DNA from: Gemmatimonadota bacterium
Lineage (GTDB): Bacteria > Gemmatimonadota > Gemmatimonadetes > Gemmatimonadales > GWC2-71-9
DNA: 5,257 nt
NCBI GenBank assembly: GCA_003221075.1
Contig: QHUF01000186.1
Coordinates: 1 to 5,257, forward strand
Reading direction: 5' to 3'
Positions within the stretch are counted from its first letter, which is position 1, and the number at the start of each line of letters is the position of its first letter. The notes below the pieces were generated by a model, which was given only the letters and a program-made list of their open reading frames with translations, searched no databases and was not told where the DNA came from. Shown here piece after piece: positions 1 to 4,495 of this stretch. The translations under genes and the position numbers were made by a program.

Positions 1-171
1 CTCAGGCGTGGCGACGGCCGCGATCTGAGGCCCAACAAGCCCCGGCCAATCGGGAATCATCTGCGCCTGACCCACCCGGCGCGCCAAACCGGCCCGTTTC
101 AGGTAGCCTTCGAGTGCCTCGGCGACTGCAACAGGACGGCTTTTTGGGGGGCGATTGAGACGATCAGTCAC
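1..171 (-). CDS. DUF721 / DciA-family protein, N-terminal part (cut by left edge)
   Basis: Only the first 57 residues are in the window; the C-terminus lies beyond base 1. The visible part reads as a short basic leader (TDRLNRPPKSRP), then a helix (VAEALEGYLKRAGLARRV), then PDWPGLVGPQIAAVATPE. The last segment carries the W-P-x-x-V-G-P-x-I-A-x-x-T-x-P signature typical of the DUF721 family. Family knowledge: DUF721 includes DciA, the widespread loader of the replicative helicase DnaB, and often lies near gyrB or recF; those genes are not visible here. Start choice: GTG at 171-169 is preferred because a sigma-70-like promoter (TTGACA, 17 bases, TATTTT) ends 6 bases before it. The in-frame ATG at 195-193 would add eight residues, but its only ribosome-site candidate, AGGA, is 2 bases away. 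The gene follows the lipoprotein gene on the same strand. Family call fairly sure; function as helicase loader inferred. Confidence 0.72.
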   Translation of the reverse strand, partial: MTDRLNRPPKSRPVAVAEALEGYLKRAGLARRVGQAQMIPDWPGLVGPQIAAVATPE

Positions 172-177
172 AGCCTT

Positions 178-206
178 AAAATACACGGAAGTCATTGTCC
201 TGTCAA
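178..206 (-). promoter_or_regulatory. Candidate sigma-70-type promoter for the DUF721/DciA gene
   Basis: Read on the minus strand, a perfect -35 hexamer TTGACA (206-201) is followed by a 17-base spacer and TATTTT (183-178). The distance from the -10 box to the GTG at 171 is 6 bases (AAGGCT), so the transcript would begin at or next to the start codon and be essentially leaderless. If this promoter is real, the ATG at 195 lies upstream of the transcription start. The lipoprotein gene ends at 228, so this would be an internal promoter in a same-strand cluster. Prediction from sequence only. Confidence 0.5.
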
Positions 207-227
207 CAGTTAAGGCTGTGGCGGAAG

Positions 228-608
228 TTACGGTACAGCCACGACGTAGGTGTCCCGCTGGGCCTCAAAACCGGCTGCATCGCGTGCCCGAAGCGACACC
301 CGAATCTGCGTGCCCGGCTGGGTACCGGACGGGATGATCAGCCTGTAACGCGTGCTGATGGCCTGGCGGAGGCCACCGTCGTCGGCCCATTCCAGCGATC
401 CCGCTGCCACCCACACCGAATCGATGCCGTCGGCGTCCTGGGCGAGAACCATTCCGGCAATCGTGTCGGCACGGCTCGAAGTGACGGTGGTATCATCGAT
501 CGTGAACGAGAGCTGAGGAGGGCCGGGACGCTCCCGCTCACCGAGACACGCGGTGGCGAGCAGCAGGGCTAGCGCCCCTGGAATTTTGCCGAGCGCTTTT
601 CGAGAAAT
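228..608 (-). CDS. Predicted lipoprotein with Ig/cadherin-like beta domain, probable ATT start
   Basis: The frame closes at TAA 230-228. The first ATG in frame is at 452, which would give only 74 residues, but the frame continues upstream and reads as a lipoprotein signal: a basic start (SRKALGK), a hydrophobic core (ALALLLATA) and a cysteine (TGT, 548-546). The only fitting start is ATT at 608-606, with a GAGGG ribosome site 9 bases upstream; no ATG, GTG or TTG lies in frame between 452 and the stop near 780. This gives 126 residues. The cysteine would be residue 21, with Ala at -3 (permitted but not ideal). The mature part is rich in Thr, Asp and Val, with DADGIDSVWV and RVSLRARDAAGFEAQRDTYV, resembling a single bacterial Ig- or cadherin-like sandwich ending at the C-terminus. 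Expected location is membrane-anchored on the periplasmic side. The first 40 bases overlap the crotonase gene. Function unknown. Confidence 0.55.
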   Translation of the reverse strand: MSRKALGKIPGALALLLATACLGERERPGPPQLSFTIDDTTVTSSRADTIAGMVLAQDADGIDSVWVAAGSLEWADDGGLRQAISTRYRLIIPSGTQPGTQIRVSLRARDAAGFEAQRDTYVVAVP

Positions 609-1351
609 GCGGTCAGTCCCTCTTTCGTGTCCTGGGTGGCGGCCAGAAGTCCGAAGTGATTCGCCTCGAGCAGCAGCCCTTGGTCGAGTGTCATCTCCAG
701 GCCCTGATCGACAGCTTCCATGGCGAGACGCACGGCCAGCGGGCCCATCGCGAGGATACCCCGCATCATCTTCTCGGATTCAGCGAGCAGATCGGCGGCC
801 GGCACGACCTTGTTGACGAGTCCGATCCGGTAGGCTTCCTGGGCGTCGATCATTTCCCCGGTAAGAATCAGTTGTAGTGCCACGCCTTTGCCCACCAGCC
901 GAGGGAGGCGTTGCGTGCCGCCGTAGCCGGGTGCGATTCCCAGTTTTACCTCGGGCTGTCCGAACTTCGCGTTCTCGCTGGCGATACGGATGTGGCACGC
1001 CATCGCCAGCTCGCAGCCGCCGCCGAGTGCGAATCCGTTGACCGCGGCGATGACCGGCTTGCCGCAGGTCTCGAGTCGCCGCAGCACGCGCTGCCCGCGC
1101 TGCGCGCGTGCCTTGCCGTCGAAGGGCCCCTGCCGTGCGAGATCGCCGATGTCCGCGCCCGCGACGAACGATTTCGGGCCCGCACCCGTGAGAATTGCCC
1201 CCCGGATCTCCGGCTCGGACGCGATGCTTTCGGCGGCCTTACCGAGCTCCAGCATCACCTGATCGTTCAAGGCATTCAGCTTGTCGGGACGATTCACTGT
1301 GACGAAAGCGATGGCGTCGCGAATCTCGAGGAGGAGAGTCTGGTAGGTCAT
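569..1351 (-). CDS. Enoyl-CoA hydratase/isomerase family protein (crotonase fold)
   Basis: A 260-residue cytosolic protein, the usual length for a single-domain crotonase. N-terminal VTVNRPDKLNALN (residues 18-30) is the standard opening. SFVAGADI (61-68) and ALGGGCELAMA (108-118) hold the CoA-binding/oxyanion-hole segments (about A64 and G111). By comparison with mammalian enoyl-CoA hydratase the two catalytic glutamates are both present: E114 in GGGCE and E134 in FGQPE. GIAPGYGGTQRLPR (138-151) and the EKRSAKFQGR C-terminus also match the family. The expected reaction is syn-hydration of trans-2-enoyl-CoA to 3-hydroxyacyl-CoA in beta-oxidation or a related acyl-CoA route; the exact chain length cannot be read from sequence. 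ATG at 1351 is chosen over an in-frame TTG at 1381 because family similarity begins at MTYQ, and AGGA (1363-1360) or TAGGAT sits just upstream. First gene of the leftward cluster, divergent from mtnA across the palindromic region. Confidence 0.93.
   Translation of the reverse strand: MTYQTLLLEIRDAIAFVTVNRPDKLNALNDQVMLELGKAAESIASEPEIRGAILTGAGPKSFVAGADIGDLARQGPFDGKARAQRGQRVLRRLETCGKPVIAAVNGFALGGGCELAMACHIRIASENAKFGQPEVKLGIAPGYGGTQRLPRLVGKGVALQLILTGEMIDAQEAYRIGLVNKVVPAADLLAESEKMMRGILAMGPLAVRLAMEAVDQGLEMTLDQGLLLEANHFGLLAATQDTKEGLTAFLEKRSAKFQGR
618..622 (-). promoter_or_regulatory. Shine-Dalgarno-like GAGGG for the lipoprotein gene
   Basis: On the minus strand AAAGAGGGAC ends 9 bases before ATT 608-606. 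It is the only purine-rich ribosome-binding match in the right place for a start that would include the complete lipoprotein signal peptide. It lies inside the end of the preceding crotonase gene, so translation would be coupled or re-initiated from that message. Confidence 0.4.
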
Positions 1352-1359
1352 GGCGACAT

Positions 1360-1388
1360 ATCCTAAAGCGGGGACATGCAAAAGCTAG
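1360..1388 (-). promoter_or_regulatory. Candidate promoter for the crotonase gene (left arm of palindrome)
   Basis: On the minus strand CTAGCT (1388-1383), a 17-base spacer that contains TTTTGCATGTCCC, and TAGGAT (1365-1360) stand 8 bases before ATG 1351. TAGGAT fits a loose -10 pattern TAnnnT but overlaps AGGA, which could instead be the ribosome site. The -35 match is poor. The same order and spacing recur in the opposite arm in front of mtnA, which is the main reason to regard it as a functional unit. Confidence 0.35.
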
Positions 1389-1394
1389 TCTAGA

Positions 1395-1413
1395 GACGCA
1401 CCGCGGACGCACC
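1395..1413 (-). repeat. Tandem GGTGCGTC pair (operator candidate, left arm)
   Basis: GACGCACC occurs at 1395-1402 and again at 1406-1413, an exact 8-base repeat with an 11-base period, about one helical turn. Read toward the crotonase gene it is GGTGCGTC-CGC-GGTGCGTC. It lies upstream of the candidate promoter elements, where an activator or repressor dimer could bind one face of the helix. No regulator is encoded in the window. Confidence 0.5.
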
Positions 1414-1466
1414 GGCCACGGTCATCGGGACAACCCCCGCGAGGGTGGTCCGGTTGACGAATGCCT

Positions 1467-1485
1467 GTGCGTCCGCTGCTGCGTC
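1467..1485 (+). repeat. Paired TGCGTC words (operator candidate, right arm)
   Basis: GTGCGTC at 1467-1473 and CTGCGTC at 1479-1485 mirror the left-arm pair, with TGCGTC at 1468-1473 and 1480-1485 (12-base period, one base more than the left arm). This places two copies of the word upstream of each divergent gene, four in all. The extra base and changed first letters make this pair weaker than the left one. Confidence 0.42.
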
Positions 1486-1491
1486 TGTTGC

Positions 1492-1520
1492 CTAGTTTTT
1501 GCATGTCCCAGCATTAGGTT
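1492..1520 (+). promoter_or_regulatory. Candidate promoter for the mtnA operon (right arm of palindrome)
   Basis: CTAGTT (1492-1497), a 17-base spacer holding TTTTGCATGTCCC, and TAGGTT (1515-1520) end 6 bases before the GTG start at 1527. TAGGTT fits TAnnnT and would give a leaderless message; alternatively AGG (1516-1518) is a weak ribosome site 8 bases from the start. The -35 part does not resemble TTGACA, so an activator or a different sigma factor would be expected. The arrangement is the mirror image of that in front of the crotonase gene. Confidence 0.4.
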
Positions 1521-1526
1521 CACGCC

Positions 1527-2552
1527 GTGCCCATCCAAGCGATATCGTGGTCTCCGAGCGGTGCAGTCCGGATCATTGATCAGCGAGCGCTACCGGAGGC
1601 AGAAATCACCCGCGATCTGGAAAGCGCCGAGTCGGTCGCTGAGGCGATCCGGCAGCTGCAGGTGCGCGGCGCGCCGCTGATCGGCATCGCCGCCGCGATG
1701 GGCCTCGTGGTCGGCACGCGCGACATCCGGACCGCCCCGCGAAGCGAGTTCCTCGCGCGCGTCGCGGAGCTCTCCGATCTGCTCGCCAACACTCGGCCGA
1801 CGGCGATCAATCTGCGGTGGGCGCTGCATCGGATGGCGGGTGTAGCGCAATCGACGCTCGGCGATGGTGCGGTCGTGTGGGAGCGACTGCATGCGGAGGC
1901 GACAGCCATCTGGGAAGACGATCGCGCAATGTGCCGGCGCATCGGTGAGCATGGTCTCACGATTCTCCCCGATGGGGCGAATGTCTTGACACACTGCAAT
2001 ACCGGCGCTCTGGCAACCGGGGGGATCGGGACGGCTCTCGCCCCGATTTATCTGGCGCACGAGCAGGGGCGCAAGGTGCATGTCTACGTAGACGAGACAC
2101 GGCCCCTGCTCCAGGGCTCGCGCCTCACGATGTGGGAGTTGGTGCACGCCGGGATCCCGTGCACGTTGATCACTGACGCTGCTGCCGCCACCCTGATGCG
2201 GCAGGCCAAGGTGGACGTCGTACTCGTCGGGGCCGACCGGATCTGCGCTAATGGCGACTTCGCGAACAAGATCGGCACCTATGGCCTGGCGGTGGTGGCG
2301 CGCCACCATGGCGTGCCGTTCTATTGCGCCGCGCCCTGGTCCACCGTCGATTCCTCTCTGCCCGACGGCGATCTCATCCCGATCGAGCAGCGCGCGCCGG
2401 GAGAGGTGACGGTCATGGCGGGCCGTCCTATAGCACCCGAGGGCGCGGCGGCGTTGAATCCGGCTTTTGATGTCACACCAGCGCGCTACGTGACCGGATT
2501 CATCACTGATCGCGGTCTTGTCCAACCCCCGTTCTCGGAGTCTGACCCATGA
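1527..2552 (+). CDS. mtnA: S-methyl-5-thioribose-1-phosphate isomerase
   Basis: A 341-residue cytosolic protein, normal for MtnA. It converts 5-methylthioribose-1-phosphate (aldose) to 5-methylthioribulose-1-phosphate (ketose) in the methionine salvage pathway. Visible hallmarks are the QVRGAPLIG loop (residues 45-53), NTRPTAINLRWA (88-99), VLTHCNTGALAT (153-164) with the catalytic Cys at 157, VDETRPLLQGSRLT (188-201), and VGADRI (234-239) with the catalytic Asp at 237, followed by NGDFANKIGTY. Both residues correspond to the Cys/Asp pair known from Bacillus MtnA, which separates it from related eIF2B regulatory subunits. The start is GTG at 1527; there is no strong ribosome site, and a TAGGTT box sits 6 bases upstream. 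The stop overlaps the glpK start by 4 bases (ATGA). MtnA can also feed a DHAP-forming shunt for 5-deoxypentoses in some bacteria; whether it does so here is not visible. No other mtn gene is in the window. Confidence 0.95.
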   Translation: MPIQAISWSPSGAVRIIDQRALPEAEITRDLESAESVAEAIRQLQVRGAPLIGIAAAMGLVVGTRDIRTAPRSEFLARVAELSDLLANTRPTAINLRWALHRMAGVAQSTLGDGAVVWERLHAEATAIWEDDRAMCRRIGEHGLTILPDGANVLTHCNTGALATGGIGTALAPIYLAHEQGRKVHVYVDETRPLLQGSRLTMWELVHAGIPCTLITDAAAATLMRQAKVDVVLVGADRICANGDFANKIGTYGLAVVARHHGVPFYCAAPWSTVDSSLPDGDLIPIEQRAPGEVTVMAGRPIAPEGAAALNPAFDVTPARYVTGFITDRGLVQPPFSESDP

Positions 2553-4024
2553 CGGCTGTCCTCGCGCTCGATCAGGGAACCACCGGCTCAACCGCGCTTG
2601 TCCTGAGCGACGCAGGCCGCGTGCTCGGCCGCGGCTATCGCGAATTCACCCAGCACTTCCCATCGCCCGGAGAGGTCGAGCACGACGCCGAGGAGATCCT
2701 GCGCGTCACCATCGAGGCGGCGCGGGAGGCCATCCGCCAGGCGCACGTGACGCCCGACGCCATTGGCATCACGAACCAGCGCGAGACGGTGTGCGCGTGG
2801 GAGCGCGACACCGGGCACCCCGTCCATCGCGCGATTGTGTGGCAGGACCGCCGCACGTCGGCGCGCTGCGCGCAGCTCAAAAAACAAAAGAAGGAACCGC
2901 TGGTGCGCGCGCGCACCGGGCTCGTGCTCGATCCGTACTTCTCCGCGACCAAGATCGAGTGGCTGCTCGACCACGTGAAGGGACTCCGCACGCGCGCGAA
3001 GGACGGCGACGTCGTCTTCGGCACGATCGACACGTGGCTGATCTACCGGCTCACAAACGGTCGGACATTCGCGACCGATCATACCAACGCGTCTCGCACC
3101 ATGCTGTACGACATCGGCAAGCGCGCATGGGACAAAGACCTGCTGAAACTATTCGGGGTGCCGCGCGACGCCCTACCCGAAGTACGCAATTCGAGCGGCG
3201 ACTTCGGAACGGCAGCGGCGGAGCATTTCGGCACGGAGCTGCCGATCAGCGGCGTAGCGGGAGATCAGCAGGCCGCGCTGTTCGGTCAGGGCTGCTGGCA
3301 ACCCGGAAAGGCGAAGAACACCTATGGCACCGGCGCGTTTCTGCTGCTCAACACCGGGAAGCGCCGCGCCAACTCCAAGCGCGGTCTCCTCACGACGCTC
3401 GCCTGTGGTCCGCGCGGCGAGCCGGTGTTCGCGCTCGAGGGCAGCGTCTTCATCGCCGGCGCGGCGATGCAGTGGCTGCGCGACGGACTGGGCATCATCG
3501 CCAAAGCCGCCGAGTCGGAGCCCATGGCGCGGAGCGTCGACGATACCGGCGGCGTGTACTTCGTTCCCGCGTTCGTTGGACTGGGCGCTCCGCACTGGGA
3601 GCCCAATGCGCGCGGTACGATCGTCGGGCTCACGCGCGGCAGCAGCCGCGCGCACCTCGTCCGCGCCGCGCTCGAGGCGATGGCGTTCAGCACGAAAGAC
3701 GTGCTCGACGCAATGCTGGCGGACGCCAAACTCAGACTTTCCAGCCTGCTCGTGGACGGCGGCGCTGCCGCCAACGATTGGCTCATGCAGTTCCAGGCCG
3801 ACGTGCTGGGCGTGACCGTGGCGCGGCCGGATCTTGTCGAGACGACCGCGCTCGGCGCCGCGGGTCTCGCCGGCCTCGGCGCCGGCCTCTGGAAAACCGC
3901 CGACGACTTTCTCGCCGGCCGTCTGTTTACGAAGTTCGCGCCAGGTGCGGGGCGGCGGGCCGTGCAGGCGCGCGCCGCCGAATGGCACCGCGCCGTCCAG
4001 ACGGCGTTGCACTGGGCCGGATGA
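2549..4024 (+). CDS. glpK: Glycerol kinase
   Basis: A 491-residue FGGY-family sugar kinase that phosphorylates glycerol with ATP to sn-glycerol-3-phosphate. Evidence: the phosphate-binding loop LALDQGTTGSTA (residues 5-16), GITNQRETVCAW (73-84) and AIVWQDRRT (95-103), which are characteristic of GlpK rather than xylulo- or gluconokinases, GVAGDQQAALFGQ (235-247) with the catalytic base Asp239, NTYGTGAFLLLNTG (257-270), and the second ATP-site motif LLVDGGAAANDWLMQFQAD (400-418). The start is ATG 2549, with GGAG (2537-2540) 8 bases upstream and a 4-base overlap with mtnA. The region just before GVAGDQQ (about 216-234) lacks the glycine-rich GGKGG-type loop used for fructose-1,6-bisphosphate inhibition in the E. 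coli enzyme, so that control is probably absent. No glpF transporter or glpD dehydrogenase is visible nearby. Its stop overlaps the next gene by 4 bases. Confidence 0.96.
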   Translation: MTAVLALDQGTTGSTALVLSDAGRVLGRGYREFTQHFPSPGEVEHDAEEILRVTIEAAREAIRQAHVTPDAIGITNQRETVCAWERDTGHPVHRAIVWQDRRTSARCAQLKKQKKEPLVRARTGLVLDPYFSATKIEWLLDHVKGLRTRAKDGDVVFGTIDTWLIYRLTNGRTFATDHTNASRTMLYDIGKRAWDKDLLKLFGVPRDALPEVRNSSGDFGTAAAEHFGTELPISGVAGDQQAALFGQGCWQPGKAKNTYGTGAFLLLNTGKRRANSKRGLLTTLACGPRGEPVFALEGSVFIAGAAMQWLRDGLGIIAKAAESEPMARSVDDTGGVYFVPAFVGLGAPHWEPNARGTIVGLTRGSSRAHLVRAALEAMAFSTKDVLDAMLADAKLRLSSLLVDGGAAANDWLMQFQADVLGVTVARPDLVETTALGAAGLAGLGAGLWKTADDFLAGRLFTKFAPGAGRRAVQARAAEWHRAVQTALHWAG

Positions 4025-4488
4025 AGCCGATCATCGCGGTGATTGGCGGCAGTGCCTGTACAACGGAAGAAACGGCCGTCGCCGAGGAGACGGGGCGGTT
4101 GCTGGCAGAGCGGGGCGCGGTCCTCGTGTGCGGCGGTCTGGGCGGCGTGATGGAGGCGGTAGCGCGAGGCGCGAAGGCAAACGGCGGCACGACGGTCGGC
4201 ATCTTACCGGGAGCGGATCCCGCCGCGGCGAACGCCTTTATCGACATCCCGCTCGCGACGGGGCTTGGCGAGATGCGGAACTTTCTGATCGTCCGGACCG
4301 CGCAGGCACTCATTGCGATTGGCGGGGGCGTGGGAACCTTGTCAGAGATTGCACTCGCCCAGCGCATCGGGAAGCCGGTGGTTGGTCTTCACGATTCCTT
4401 CAGGAACACACTCGATATTCCGCGAGTGGAGACTGCACGCGATGCGGTGTGGTGGGCGTTACAACGTGCTGAGAACGGGGTGGTATAA
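4021..4488 (+). CDS. TIGR00725 / LOG-family Rossmann protein (possible nucleotide phosphoribohydrolase)
   Basis: A 155-residue single-domain protein. It opens with a beta strand and glycine turn (IIAVIGGSA, residues 4-12), then VLVCGGLGGVMEAVARGA (34-51), a GEMRN segment (83-87) with Arg86, and IGGGVGTLSEIALA (100-113) with Glu109. These match the LOG/lysine-decarboxylase-like fold, specifically the short TIGR00725 subfamily. LOG enzymes cleave the N-glycosidic bond of cytokinin or other nucleoside 5'-monophosphates using the Arg and Glu of these motifs; here the usual PGGxGT reads GGGVGT, so activity is less certain. The old label lysine decarboxylase is not supported. The ATG at 4021 overlaps the glpK stop (ATGA), there is no good ribosome site, and coupling is likely. 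The TAA stop (4486-4488) lies inside the -10 box of the ccmE promoter. Substrate unknown. Confidence 0.85.
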   Translation: MKPIIAVIGGSACTTEETAVAEETGRLLAERGAVLVCGGLGGVMEAVARGAKANGGTTVGILPGADPAAANAFIDIPLATGLGEMRNFLIVRTAQALIAIGGGVGTLSEIALAQRIGKPVVGLHDSFRNTLDIPRVETARDAVWWALQRAENGVV

Positions 4489-4489
4489 T
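4481..4489 (+). promoter_or_regulatory. Extended -10 promoter for ccmE, probably giving a leaderless mRNA
   Basis: TGGTATAAT combines the TGn extension (4481-4483) with a perfect TATAAT (4484-4489). It ends 6 bases before ATG 4496, so transcription would start at or next to the A of the ATG. There is no Shine-Dalgarno sequence between the two. The -35 region is weak (ACAACG at 4461-4466 with a 17-base spacer), which extended -10 promoters tolerate. The box contains the TAA stop codon of the preceding gene. Confidence 0.65.
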
Positions 4490-4495
4490 TCAGCC

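Larger units (their letters stand above)
1362..1518. repeat. Long imperfect palindrome filling the divergent intergenic region
   Basis: Folding the region about the centre between 1439 and 1440 pairs base i with base 2879-i. After one extra base near 1479, the pairing becomes 2880-i. By hand count 62 of 78 positions per arm are complementary. The longest unbroken blocks are 1371-1383 with 1497-1509 (TTTTGCATGTCCC in each outward direction), 1403-1412 with 1467-1476, and 1394-1400 with 1480-1486. The palindrome begins just upstream of each divergent start codon, so each gene sees nearly the same upstream sequence. It may be a duplicated and inverted promoter/operator, or a cruciform-forming element. 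It is not a terminator, since both genes point away from it. Confidence 0.85.

Noticed and set aside
215..245. Possible hairpin (GTGGC/GCCAC) near the end of the lipoprotein gene as a terminator
   Set aside because: The stem is only 5 bases, the loop is long, it lies inside the coding end and no T-run follows.
1350..1359. Three-codon reading frame ATG TCG CCA TGA overlapping the crotonase start by ATGA on the minus strand
   Set aside because: Too short to support as a leader peptide, with no clear ribosome site of its own; it may arise by chance.
1352..1381. In-frame TTG at 1381 as the start of the crotonase gene
   Set aside because: It would add ten residues (LHVPALGYVA) outside the family's usual N-terminus and would lie within the palindromic control region; ATG 1351 has AGGA just upstream.
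1362..1518. Palindrome read as a CRISPR unit, attachment site or transposon end
   Set aside because: There is no repeated spacer array, no adjacent integrase or transposase, no flanking target-site duplication, and the arms match the promoter regions of both genes.
1590..2591. A 333-codon open frame on the minus strand opposite mtnA
   Set aside because: It is rich in Arg, His, Gly and Asp with no recognisable motif. It is explained by the codon bias of mtnA, which has complete catalytic motifs.
2518..4488. A 656-codon open frame on the plus strand running through glpK into the LOG-family gene
   Set aside because: Over 2518-4020 the product is Arg/Ala-rich low-complexity sequence with no domain, while the overlapping frame encodes a full glycerol kinase. 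Only the final part from 4021 is a real gene; high GC content simply leaves the frame without stops.
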